Source: M3007 sp964392655 (GTDB lineage Bacteria; Bacteroidota; Bacteroidia; Chitinophagales; Saprospiraceae). Taken from it: a stretch of 31,228 bases of DNA. The position numbers and the translations under genes were made by a program. A model generated the notes under the pieces. The model saw only the letters and a list, made by a program, of their open reading frames with translations, was not told the origin of the DNA and did not search any database. Shown piece by piece: positions 1 through 8,572 of this stretch. Where the stretch lies: the NCBI GenBank assembly GCA_964392655.1, contig CAYMQY010000022.1, forward strand, positions 1 through 31,228, written 5' to 3'. The number at the start of each line of letters is the position of its first letter. Position 1 is the first letter of the stretch.

Positions 1-10
1 GTTAATTAAC

Positions 11-64
11 CCGCTCAACCCATTAAACCCGCTCAACCCGTTAAACCCGCTCAACCTTCAAACC
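11..64. repeat. 18-bp tandem repeat upstream of secA
   Basis: Three consecutive 18-bp units are visible at 11-28, 29-46 and 47-64. The first two read CCGCTCAACCCRTTAAAC and differ at one base (A or G); the third keeps CCGCTCAACC and then degenerates. The array ends 11 nt before the secA start, so it occupies the leader and ribosome-entry region. It has no stem-loop or T-tract that would make it a terminator. Confidence 0.85.
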
Positions 65-75
65 TTTTTTAGAAG

Positions 76-3000
76 ATGTTAAGCCTACTCAAAAAAATAC
101 TCGGAACCAAGCAAGACCGCGACATGGGCAAGTACCAGGGAACGGTGGATCAGATTAATGCCCACTTTGCTGCGTACCAGAACCTGTCGAACGACGACTT
201 GCGCCGCAAAACCCTGGAGTTTCGCGACCGTATTGCCGAATACCTGAAAGATATTGACGCTGAAATCGCCGCAGTCAACCAGCAAGCCCTCGACGCCGAG
301 GACTTCAACGAAAAGGAATCGCTCTTCAAAGAGGTGGACGAACTGCGCAAACAGCGCAACAAGGCCCTCGAAGAAATCCTGCTCGATATCCTTCCCGAAG
401 GCTTCGCCGCAGTGAAAGAAGCCAGTCGCCGTTTTTCTCAAAACGAGGAAATCACGGTGACCGCCACCGACCACGACCGCAGCCTCGCGTCACAACCGGG
501 CAAAACCTACGTCCGCATCGAAGGCGACCGGGCCATCTGGAAAAATCGCTGGATGGCCGCCGGCGGCGAAATCATCTGGAATATGGTGCACTACGACGTG
601 CAACTTATCGGCGGTATGGTGTTGCACGACGGCAAAATCGCCGAGATGGCCACCGGGGAGGGCAAAACGCTCGTGGCTACCCTGCCCGCCTATCTCAACG
701 GCGTAGCCGGCGAAGGCGTACACATCGTGACCGTGAACGACTACCTTGCCCGACGCGACTCGGAGTGGGTCGGCCCTATCTACGAGTTTATGATGCTCAC
801 GGTGGACTGCATTGACAAGTACCGCCCCCACTCGCCCGAACGCATTCAGGCCTACCACTGCGACATCACCTTCGGCACCAACGCCGAGTTCGGCTTCGAT
901 TACCTGCGCGACAACATGGTCGTCAGCCCCGACGAACTCGTGCAGCGCAAGCACCACTACGCCATCGTGGACGAGGTGGACTCGGTGCTCATTGACGACG
1001 CGCGTACGCCGCTCATTATTTCCGGCCCCGTCACCCGCGGCGCCGAAGACCAGGAGTATGTGGACCTCAACCCCACCGTGCGCCGCCTGTTCGAGGAGCA
1101 AAACAAACTCGCCACCCGCTTTTTGGCGGAAGCCCGCAAACTGTTTTCCGAAGGGAAAAATGGCCTCGAAGAAGGTCAGGCCGGCATGGCGCTGTTGCGC
1201 ACGCACCGCGCCCTGCCCAAGTACCGCCCGCTCATCAAATTCCTCAGCGAAGAGGGCGTCAAAGTGACGTTGCAGAAAGCCGACGATTTTTACATGCAGG
1301 AAAACAACAAGCGCATGCCCGAAGTGGACCGCGAGTTGTTGTTCACCATTGACGAAAAAAACCGCAACGTGGAACTCACCGAAAAAGGCGTGGAGTTCCT
1401 CAGCAAGTTCAGCAACGACCCCAACTTCTTTATCCTGCCCGACATCGGCATCGAGTTGGTCAACATAGACCACAACCCCGAACTCGGCCCCGCCGAAAAA
1501 ACTGAAGCCAAAGAGCGTCTGTCGCAGGACTACGGTGTGAAAAGCCGCCGCGTGCACGCCATCCAGCAATTGCTCAAGGCGTACACCCTGTTTGAAAAAG
1601 ACAACGAGTACATCGTGACGCCGGAAGGCGACGTCAAGATCGTGGACGAGCAGACGGGCCGCGTCATGGAAGGCCGCCGCTACTCCGACGGTCTGCACCA
1701 GGCGCTCGAAGCCAAGGAAAACGTGAAGGTGGGCGAAATCACTCAGACCTACGCCACCGTCACCCTGCAGAACTACTTCCGCATGTACCACAAACTTTCG
1801 GGCATGACCGGTACTGCCGAAACGGAAGCCAAAGAATTGTGGGACATCTACAAACTCGACGTGGTGGTGATCCCCACCAACCGCAAAATCGTGCGCGACG
1901 ACCAGGAAGACCTGGTGTACAAAACCGCCCGCGAGAAATACAACGCCGTCATTGACGAGATTGTCCGCCTGCGCGAAGCGGGCCGACCCACCCTCGTGGG
2001 TACCACCTCGGTGGAAATTTCGGAACTGCTCTCGCGTATGCTCCGCCTGCGCGGTATTGATCACAACGTGCTGAACGCCAAGCAGCACCAGCGCGAAGCC
2101 GAAATTGTGGCCGAAGCCGGCCTGGCCGGAAAGGTCACCATCGCCACCAACATGGCCGGCCGGGGTACCGACATCAAACTCGGCCCGGGTGTGAAAGACG
2201 CCGGCGGTTTGGCCATCATCGGTACCGAACGCCACGAAAGCCGCCGGGTAGACCGCCAGTTGCGCGGGCGCGCCGGCCGCCAGGGCGACCCCGGTTCCTC
2301 ACAGTTCTACGTGTCCCTCGAAGACAGCCTCATGCGCCTGTTCCAGAGCGACCGCATTGCCGGCCTCATGGACAAAATGGGCCACAAGGAAGGCGACGTG
2401 ATTCAGCACTCCATGGTTACCAAGTCCATCGAACGCGCCCAGAAAAAGGTGGAGGAAAACCACTTCGGCACACGCAAACGCCTGCTCGAATACGACGACG
2501 TGATGAACATCCAGCGCGAGGCTATTTACAAAAAACGCCGCAACGCCTTGTTTGGCGACCGCCTCGCCGTGGACATCAACAACGCCTTCCTGTCCATCAC
2601 CAACGAACTCGTGCACGTACACCGTCAGGACGGCGACTTCGAAACCTTCCGCCTCGATTCCATCCGCGCTATCGGTGTGGACCCGGAAATGGACCCCGTC
2701 TGGTTCAAAAGCGCTCCGTTGGAAACGGTGCTGCACACCTTCCAGGCGCAGGTGTTCGATTTGTATTCCCACAAGCGCCGGCAGGTATCCGAGCGTCTGC
2801 TGCCGATCATTCGCGACGTGCATACCCGCGAAGGCCAGCGCTACAAACGTATCGTGGTGCCGTTCACCGACGGCGCGCTCGGCCTGAACATCAGCGCCGA
2901 CATGGAGGAGGCCATCCACACCAACGGCAAGAGCATCATGCACGACGTGGAAAAAGTGGCTACCCTCGCCCTCATCGACGACGCCTGGAAAGAGCACCTC

Positions 3001-3426
3001 CGCAACGTGGACGACCTGAAAGAATCCGTGCAGGGCGCCTCGTTTGAGCAAAAAGACCCGCTCGTGATTTACAAAATGGAGGCCTACAACCTGTTTGAAA
3101 ACCTGATCGGACACATCAATTCCAACGTGACCTCGTTCCTGCTCAAAGGCACGCTGGCCCTGCCCGACGAGAACCAGGCGCAACAGCAGCGTGCCGCCGA
3201 AGCCGCGCGCCGCGCGCAGCAATCGGCCCAGCGTCCGCGCTTCACCGCCAACAACCAGCAGCAGATGACCGAGGCGCAACAGGCCGCCCAGCGTGCCGCG
3301 CAATCCGCCGGACACAACGGCCCGCCGCAGCGCGTGCAGCCGATCGTTCGCGAAAAAGTCGTGGGCCGCAACGACCCTTGCCCTTGCGGCAGCGGCAAGA
3401 AATACAAGCAGTGCCACGGGAAATAG
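76..3426 (+). CDS. secA: Preprotein translocase ATPase SecA
   Basis: This is the ATP-driven motor that pushes unfolded preproteins through SecYEG; in a Bacteroidota cell it feeds lipoproteins, outer-membrane proteins and T9SS cargo into the periplasm. The 1,116-residue length fits the enlarged SecA of this phylum. Visible elements are the Walker A motif GEGKT at residues 194-198, the DEVD Walker B at 299-302, the MAGRGTDIKLG and GRAGRQGDPG helicase motifs of the second nucleotide-binding half, a Q/A-rich linker near 1050-1090, and a C-terminal SEC-C zinc motif (C1102, C1104, C1113, H1114) used for SecB or ribosome binding. The N-terminal region has inserted helices (about 55-150) typical of the phylum. 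The ATG at 76 follows the tandem repeat directly. It appears monocistronic, because a strong terminator follows. Identity is essentially certain. Confidence 0.99.
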   Translation: MLSLLKKILGTKQDRDMGKYQGTVDQINAHFAAYQNLSNDDLRRKTLEFRDRIAEYLKDIDAEIAAVNQQALDAEDFNEKESLFKEVDELRKQRNKALEEILLDILPEGFAAVKEASRRFSQNEEITVTATDHDRSLASQPGKTYVRIEGDRAIWKNRWMAAGGEIIWNMVHYDVQLIGGMVLHDGKIAEMATGEGKTLVATLPAYLNGVAGEGVHIVTVNDYLARRDSEWVGPIYEFMMLTVDCIDKYRPHSPERIQAYHCDITFGTNAEFGFDYLRDNMVVSPDELVQRKHHYAIVDEVDSVLIDDARTPLIISGPVTRGAEDQEYVDLNPTVRRLFEEQNKLATRFLAEARKLFSEGKNGLEEGQAGMALLRTHRALPKYRPLIKFLSEEGVKVTLQKADDFYMQENNKRMPEVDRELLFTIDEKNRNVELTEKGVEFLSKFSNDPNFFILPDIGIELVNIDHNPELGPAEKTEAKERLSQDYGVKSRRVHAIQQLLKAYTLFEKDNEYIVTPEGDVKIVDEQTGRVMEGRRYSDGLHQALEAKENVKVGEITQTYATVTLQNYFRMYHKLSGMTGTAETEAKELWDIYKLDVVVIPTNRKIVRDDQEDLVYKTAREKYNAVIDEIVRLREAGRPTLVGTTSVEISELLSRMLRLRGIDHNVLNAKQHQREAEIVAEAGLAGKVTIATNMAGRGTDIKLGPGVKDAGGLAIIGTERHESRRVDRQLRGRAGRQGDPGSSQFYVSLEDSLMRLFQSDRIAGLMDKMGHKEGDVIQHSMVTKSIERAQKKVEENHFGTRKRLLEYDDVMNIQREAIYKKRRNALFGDRLAVDINNAFLSITNELVHVHRQDGDFETFRLDSIRAIGVDPEMDPVWFKSAPLETVLHTFQAQVFDLYSHKRRQVSERLLPIIRDVHTREGQRYKRIVVPFTDGALGLNISADMEEAIHTNGKSIMHDVEKVATLALIDDAWKEHLRNVDDLKESVQGASFEQKDPLVIYKMEAYNLFENLIGHINSNVTSFLLKGTLALPDENQAQQQRAAEAARRAQQSAQRPRFTANNQQQMTEAQQAAQRAAQSAGHNGPPQRVQPIVREKVVGRNDPCPCGSGKKYKQCHGK

Positions 3427-3466
3427 GGATTTTGGGCTGTTGGCCTTTGGCAATTGGCCCGAATGA

Positions 3467-3508
3467 AACGCGGGGCGGGTGGGTGATCCATCCGCTCCGC
3501 GTTTTTTT
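3467..3508 (+). terminator. Intrinsic terminator of secA
   Basis: A 16-bp GC-rich stem (left arm 3467-3482, right arm 3488-3503, with G-T wobbles) closes a five-base loop and runs straight into seven T residues at 3502-3508. It lies 40 nt after the secA stop and separates secA from the next gene. Confidence 0.9.
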
Positions 3509-3548
3509 GTCCCGGAAAAACTAACTTGCAGCCCAAAATCAGACACAC

Positions 3549-4112
3549 ATGACAGCCCTCGCTGAAAAACGCATGACATGGCAGGAGTTTCGCAACCTTG
3601 AGGTGGCGGATAACGACCTGTCCATTTATGAACTGATCAACGGCCTCCTCATGAAACGATCCGCTCCAAGCCTGCGCCACCAGAATGCAGTGAGCGCTCT
3701 TCTCTCGAAAATGCGCGCGTTCGCCGACGAACACAAACTGGGTAAAGTATTCACCTCACCCTTAGACGTTTTGCTCGACAACGGCAATTGTTTTCAGCCC
3801 GACATCTGTTTCGTCTCTAACGAGCGGGCCTTCCTGCTCGACAACGGCGAGTACATCAACGGAGCGCCCGACCTCGTGGTGGAGGTACTCTCGCCGGGCA
3901 CCTGGAAAAATGACCGCTCTTCTAAAAAAGATGTGTACGAAAAGTACGCAGTGAAGGAGTACTGGATTCTCGATCCGGTGTACCAGACGGTTGAAATCTT
4001 CGTCCATGAAAACAAGGCCTTCCGGCTGCATGCGCTGGCCGAAGCGGAAGGCACGCTGGAATCCGTGGTATTGCCGGGTTTTGAGGTGTCGGTGAAGGGG
4101 ATTTATACGTGA
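3549..4112 (+). CDS. Uma2-family (DUF820) PD-(D/E)XK nuclease-fold protein
   Basis: The 187-residue protein matches the Uma2/DUF820 family, a restriction-endonuclease-like fold of uncertain role that is very abundant in cyanobacteria and scattered in other phyla. Visible family features are the early YELINGLL strand (E28), H44 in the following helix, the QPDICFV strand (P84-D85), and the core GAPDLVVEVLSP, where D108 and E112 would be metal ligands, followed by the KDVYEKY helix and the EYWILDP strand. The start at 3549 gives the usual length. A TTTG (3506-3509) 22 nt before TAACTTG (3532-3538) could be its promoter, in which case the secA terminator T-tract supplies the -33 element; this is weak. 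It ends 16 nt before the convergent gene. Biological role is unknown. Confidence 0.85.
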   Translation: MTALAEKRMTWQEFRNLEVADNDLSIYELINGLLMKRSAPSLRHQNAVSALLSKMRAFADEHKLGKVFTSPLDVLLDNGNCFQPDICFVSNERAFLLDNGEYINGAPDLVVEVLSPGTWKNDRSSKKDVYEKYAVKEYWILDPVYQTVEIFVHENKAFRLHALAEAEGTLESVVLPGFEVSVKGIYT

Positions 4113-4128
4113 GGTAAGTCCTCCTCTA

Positions 4129-5389
4129 CTACATCCCCAACCCCCTCTCCCGAATCAGTCGCGCCACTTCCTCCGGCACCATGTTTTCCCAGCCGGGCGT
4201 GCCGCTGCGGATCATACGCAGCACTTCCTTATGGTAAATGTGCAGCACCGCAGGGTCGAAGCCCTGCACATCCACCACGTTGCGATGGTCGAGCAGGTGC
4301 TGGTACAAAAAGTGAATGTCGGAAGGTAGTTCGATGCTGCGGGACGTGAGCAGGCTGCCGTCGTCGTGGCGGGCGGGGTACACGTAAAAACGCACGTGCC
4401 GCAGGAACAACTCGCCGAAGGCGCCGAGCAGGTTGTCGGGGTTTTGCGCGTGGGTTTCGCGGATGATCGTCTGAAACTTGCGGGCGCCGAGCGCCAGTCC
4501 GATGCGCGGCACCCGGTAGTCGCGGAAGTAGGCAATCAGTTTTTTGTGTTGCAGGCAGTTGGAAACGAGGACCGTGTGGCCCAGCGCGCACAGGATTTCT
4601 GCGCGGTTGAGAAAATCCCACTCGTTCAGTTCGCCCTCCGCGCGCAGGTTGTCGAGGGTGATTTCGGTTAAAAAATACGCGTGCCGGGCATCCACGTCCG
4701 GCTCGGCGCAGAACTGCGCGTAGGTACAGCGCGCCATGTCCTGCTGCACTAATGTGGGCGGCTTGTAACTGCCGCGCGCGATGAGCACCGGTTTTTTGTA
4801 TAGCAGTTCGCCGGCATGCAGGGGCACGCCGTCGGGGCCGAACATAGCCACGTCGGTGAGGCCGTTTTTCACCGCCCAGAGGCAAACGAGCCGGTTGTCC
4901 ACCCCGGCAAAATCGGGGCCTTGCAGGCGGATGAGGTCGAGGGCTGCGCGGCCGTGCAGGTTGTCGAGCAGCGACTGCACCAGGGTTTCCGGATCGCGGT
5001 GGTAGCGGTAGCAGGCGTACACGAGGTTGACGCCGAGAATGCCCACGGCNNNNNNNNNNNNNNNNNNNNNNNNNNNNNNNNNNNNNNNNNNNNNNNNNNN
5101 NNNNNNNNNNNNNNNNNNNNNNNNNNNNNNNNNNNNNNNNNNNNNNNNNCCTCGATTCGCACACATAGCGCCCGGAGGGTTCGGGACCGTAAATTTCGTC
5201 GGACACCGTTTTGTCGTAGGCGCTCATGGTCTTGGCAATGGTGCCGGCGGCGGCGCCTACCTGAAAAAAATACCGGGCGACTTCCTGCCCCGCGCCGATT
5301 TCGGCGAATGCCCCGTAAATCTGCGGATCGAGGTTGATTTCGAGGGCCTTTTGCTCGGTTTCGAGGGGTCTGCGGGTGGTGTTTGACAT
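4129..5389 (-). CDS. Conserved protein of unknown function, interrupted by assembly gap
   Basis: A single gene appears to span the 100-N gap. The N-terminal 79 residues (5389 down to 5150) begin MSNTTRRPLETEQKALEINL and contain the motif IGAGQEVARYFFQVGAAAGT. The C-terminal 306 residues (5049 down to 4129) are rich in conserved-looking segments such as LLDNLHGRAALDLIRL and ALGARKFQTIIRE. The two parts are in different frames across the gap, which is expected if 100 N is a placeholder for an unknown length. There is no signal peptide or membrane segment, so it is probably cytoplasmic. I recall similar proteins in Bacteroidota and cyanobacteria carrying inconsistent names (nucleotide adenylyltransferase, TonB receptor); nothing seen here supports either name. 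The start at 5389 lies 30 nt from an exact TAnnTTTG element. Confidence 0.75.
5050..5149. other. 100-N assembly gap
   Basis: Exactly 100 N, a conventional scaffolding placeholder, inside the 4129-5389 gene. True length is unknown; the flanking reading frames disagree, so it is not a multiple of the printed length. Confidence 0.99.
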
Positions 5390-5418
5390 GGTTGTTTCTT
5401 CGTTGGCAATGTGGTGGG

Positions 5419-5426
5419 CAAAGGTA
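5419..5426 (-). promoter_or_regulatory. Bacteroidota -7 promoter element of the 4129-5389 gene
   Basis: The reverse strand reads TACCTTTG, an exact match to the TAnnTTTG element of Bacteroidota sigma-ABfr promoters. Transcription would start near 5412 and give a leader of about 22 nt. No clear TTG -33 element is present at the usual spacing. Confidence 0.6.
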
Positions 5427-5446
5427 TTTCAGGCGGATGAGAATCC

Positions 5447-7039
5447 TCACCGCACCTCAAATTCCTGCCGCGCCACCCCGAACGGCGTGCTCAGAAACAG
5501 GTAGTGTTTGCCGGTATTGCGGAACACATTGCGCGGGATTTCCACTTGGTGCTGCCCGGCGGCGTATTTTTCTTCCAGGGTCCAGGTGTTCCAGCCGTCA
5601 GGCTCGAATACACTGAGGCGAACCATCGCCGGTTCTTTCAGTTCGAATGAAACGGCATATGCTTTTTCTTTCAATTGCGGCGGGTGCAGGGCAATGCGGG
5701 CACTGCTGCCGGCTACGAGCAAGGACGACAAACGGTTGCGAACCAGCAGCAAATCGTTCGGAGGAAAAGTGAAATTCAACACAAAAGTCAGGGCGCTCAG
5801 GTCATAGCCCACGGCCTGGAGATTGTCGAGTTGCACGGTACTTTTTTCCGGGATACTTGTGCCGAGACTGTCGGGCATGGGTGCGTATGCCGGCACCTGC
5901 ACCAACCAGCCGTCGCCAGACGACAGGCTGAACGCCAGATCGGGCACCGCCTCGCCGTCTATCCACACTTCGGGGCGCAGGGTAAGCATGGGGGTGCGTT
6001 CGCCGAGGCTGATGGTGTACCGCATCGTTTTCGGGTCATCTACGTCGATGAGTGCGCCCGATGCATCGCGCAAGTCGTTCAGGAGGTACAGGTTTGGTAT
6101 CGTCTGATCCATGGCGCCCCATTTGACGCGCACCCTGTGGGTGTCGCGGTTGCGGCGCAAGGTGAGACGCGGGTCGTCGTCGGCCACGATGTTCAGGGCC
6201 TTTTCGTATAGCCGGTCGTGCTGATCGGTATGCAGAGTCAGGGTGGCAAGTGATCCCGGGCGCACCAGGTGTTTGTAATTTCCCACATTCTCCACCATGC
6301 TGCGGTAGGCATTTGATTCCAGCATGCTGACAAAACCCTGTTCGGTGAGGGCACGCGTGGCAATGCGAATGCTCACCCGAACTTCACGCTGTGTCACATA
6401 GGGGTTCCACACGACAAATGGTTCGAGCCGGATTATTTGCCAAAATTCGTTTTCGGTAAAAAAGTCGCGGTTCGAAATTTCCAGAATATCCTCCCTGCCC
6501 CAGGCTACCTGTTCCAGCAGTTGGGTGTTTAGCATGCTGGTGGTGTTGCTTTGCCAAACGACCACGTCCTTTGAGGGTTGCTGCTCCGGCTCTTTCAGCC
6601 GGATGTCTATGCTGCCGGTCGTGGCTTCGTCGAGGCGCAGATCGGTAAGGTGCAGCACCTGTCCTTCGGTTGCCGGCCGGCCGAACGTTTCGTCGAGCCA
6701 ACCAAGTCGGGTCACGTAGTCCTGTTCGGTGCGGGTGGCCGTCAGGGGGTGCCCGTCGAGGCGAAAGACTACCTGCGCAACCAGTACTTTGCCGTTCCAG
6801 AGTTTGGGTTGGTGCAGCAGCATTTGCCGGAAGTCTTGCACGGTTAGTTCGGCGGTAACGTGAAAGTTATTGGCCCGCGTGAGGTCGGCCTGGAGGTTGC
6901 CCCAGTACAGAATGTACTTGTCGGAGGTATTCGGGGCCGGTCGGGCGCCGTCGGCCAGTTGAAACCCAAAAAGCAAGGGTCGGTTTAACAAAAGCAACAG
7001 CAGGAGTGCAAACAGGCGGTAGTGTATAAAACGAGGCAT
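5447..7039 (-). CDS. Secreted protein of unknown function with T9SS-like C-terminal domain
   Basis: The 530-residue protein starts MPRFIHYRLFALLLLLLLNR, a clear signal peptide, and continues with a mostly beta-strand, Ig-like sequence. I do not recognise the main domain. The last 65 residues (from about ELKEPAMVRLSVFEPDGW to TPFGVARQEFEVR) have the strand-turn-strand pattern and the AGQHQVEIPRNVF turn seen in T9SS type A/FlgD-like sorting domains, so export to the cell surface is likely. The frame stays open upstream to 8212, but that extension runs antisense through the cyclase; the ATG at 7039 is the one followed by the signal peptide. It is divergent from the cyclase gene and lies 57 nt upstream of the 4129-5389 gene on the same strand. 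Confidence 0.8.
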   Translation of the reverse strand: MPRFIHYRLFALLLLLLLNRPLLFGFQLADGARPAPNTSDKYILYWGNLQADLTRANNFHVTAELTVQDFRQMLLHQPKLWNGKVLVAQVVFRLDGHPLTATRTEQDYVTRLGWLDETFGRPATEGQVLHLTDLRLDEATTGSIDIRLKEPEQQPSKDVVVWQSNTTSMLNTQLLEQVAWGREDILEISNRDFFTENEFWQIIRLEPFVVWNPYVTQREVRVSIRIATRALTEQGFVSMLESNAYRSMVENVGNYKHLVRPGSLATLTLHTDQHDRLYEKALNIVADDDPRLTLRRNRDTHRVRVKWGAMDQTIPNLYLLNDLRDASGALIDVDDPKTMRYTISLGERTPMLTLRPEVWIDGEAVPDLAFSLSSGDGWLVQVPAYAPMPDSLGTSIPEKSTVQLDNLQAVGYDLSALTFVLNFTFPPNDLLLVRNRLSSLLVAGSSARIALHPPQLKEKAYAVSFELKEPAMVRLSVFEPDGWNTWTLEEKYAAGQHQVEIPRNVFRNTGKHYLFLSTPFGVARQEFEVR

Positions 7040-7144
7040 GGCGGTAGTGGTGAGCGATGAACGGTTGTGGCTGGAACGACACAGAAACTGTGCCCGTACT
7101 GCGGCATTCCGGGGTTTGCCTGCGTCATTAACGCCTACCCGAGC

Positions 7145-8572
7145 ATGAGACGTTTTTTCAAGCAGGCACTTTTTTTTCAAATAGACGCAGAACACCATGA
7201 GGAGTTCCTGCGGGATGTGAATTTGGAAAATGCCCAAAAGGCGTACATCGTATCGCGCCTCGGGCTGCTTTTTTTGCCGGTTCTCCTGCTGCTCGACTAC
7301 ACCCGCCACCTGCAGGGCACACTTTGGAGCGACCCTGTACACACCGCCTTGTTTTTCACCCACCTTGCGTTTGCCTTGTTTGCCATTCCGTTCCGGCTTT
7401 ACCGCCGGGCTGCGGCGCGTGATGCCGCTTTCGCACACGGACGACGCCTTGCACAGATGACGCTCGCCCTGCTGACCCTTGCGCTGCTGCCCATGACCAT
7501 CCTCGGCTTGCTGGATCGGGGCACCCTGATCCTGTACGCGGTGTATGTGCTGATTTCCAACCTGTTTCTGAATCTTTCGCACCGGGAACGGATAGTCGTC
7601 AATATCTTTTCGCTTATGGTGATGCTGACGGCCATTTTGCTGCTTCCCGACACAAATCCGGCACTGCGGCTGGCGCAGGTGCTGGAATGTCTGAGCCTGC
7701 AAGTTCCCGCGTTCGTATTTGCTACCTTCCAGCACAACCTGCGTGCCCGGCAGTTTGCCGGAGAACGTATGCTGGAAGAGCAAAAAAACCTGATCGAGTG
7801 GGAGCGACAACGGGCCGACAACCTGTTGCAAAACATCCTGCCTGCTTCCGTAGCCGCCGAACTCATGGAGCACGGTTTTGTGCAACCCCGACATTTCGGT
7901 CAGGTGACCGTCCTGTTTGCCGATTTCAAGGGCTTTTCCAAAATATGTGCGGCACTTGCCCCGGAACAACTGATCGCCGACCTGAACTATTGTTTCGGCC
8001 AGTTCGATCGCATCGTCACCCGCCTGGGGCTCGACCGGGTGAAAACGATGGGCGATTGCTACATGTGCGTGGCGGGTATTCCCGCGCCCCGGCCCGACCA
8101 CGCCGTGCGCATGGTACAAGCAGCCTTTGCCATGCAGCATTTTCTGGAAAAATGGCGGCTGGAACGCATCCAGCAAGGGCTTCCCGTTTTCGAGGCCCGC
8201 ATCGGCATGCACTCCGGCCCGGTAGTTGGCGGCATCGTAGGCACCACCAAATTTGCCTTCGACATCTGGGGCGATACGGTCAACATCGCCGCACGGATGG
8301 AGAGCAACGGCAAACCCAATCGCGTGAATATCAGTGGCGCTACCTATGTGCTCGTGCGCGACTATTACGAGTGCGAGTACCGGGGAAATATTCCGATCAA
8401 AAACATCGGGGAAGCGGAGATGTATTTTGTTCTGAGAGCGAAAGCAGAGGTTAACGCCGCCGCCAAACCACCCAGCCCGCTATCCCCAGCGCCAGCGCCG
8501 CCAGCACCCACCACACCCAGCCCCGCCGCCACCACGGCCCGGGCAGTTGCACCGGTTCGGCATTTCCGGTGA
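7145..8572 (+). CDS. Membrane-bound class III adenylate cyclase
   Basis: The enzyme makes cyclic AMP from ATP at the inner membrane. From the ATG at 7145 it has 475 residues. There are about six membrane segments between residues 38 and 195, then a charged helix (200-227) and the LLQNILPASVAAEL transducer motif (227-240) that precedes many bacterial catalytic domains. The catalytic domain (251-430) has both metal aspartates (D260 in FADFKGF, D304 in KTMGDCYM), the adenine-selecting lysine K300 and aspartate D373 (FDIWGD), and the transition-state residues N380 and R384. This set indicates adenylate rather than guanylate cyclase, and a complete active site. A GTG at 7067 would add 26 unlikely residues. 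The last 40 residues are an A/P/T-rich tail that is antisense to the end of the CHAT gene; it looks like read-through rather than a domain. Confidence 0.93.
   Translation: MRRFFKQALFFQIDAEHHEEFLRDVNLENAQKAYIVSRLGLLFLPVLLLLDYTRHLQGTLWSDPVHTALFFTHLAFALFAIPFRLYRRAAARDAAFAHGRRLAQMTLALLTLALLPMTILGLLDRGTLILYAVYVLISNLFLNLSHRERIVVNIFSLMVMLTAILLLPDTNPALRLAQVLECLSLQVPAFVFATFQHNLRARQFAGERMLEEQKNLIEWERQRADNLLQNILPASVAAELMEHGFVQPRHFGQVTVLFADFKGFSKICAALAPEQLIADLNYCFGQFDRIVTRLGLDRVKTMGDCYMCVAGIPAPRPDHAVRMVQAAFAMQHFLEKWRLERIQQGLPVFEARIGMHSGPVVGGIVGTTKFAFDIWGDTVNIAARMESNGKPNRVNISGATYVLVRDYYECEYRGNIPIKNIGEAEMYFVLRAKAEVNAAAKPPSPLSPAPAPPAPTTPSPAATTARAVAPVRHFR

Noticed and set aside
490..2235. Long open frame antisense to secA (581 codons), and another at 2299-3579
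   Set aside because: Both are mirror frames of the strongly biased, GC-rich secA codons; the products are His/Val/Phe-rich with no domain or signal.
7067..7144. GTG start for the adenylate cyclase
   Set aside because: It adds 26 residues with no family likeness; the ATG at 7145 opens directly into the expected helix before the membrane segments.
7040..8212. N-terminal extension of the secreted protein gene up to 8212 on the minus strand
   Set aside because: The extension is antisense to the cyclase catalytic domain, and a signal peptide starts exactly at 7039.
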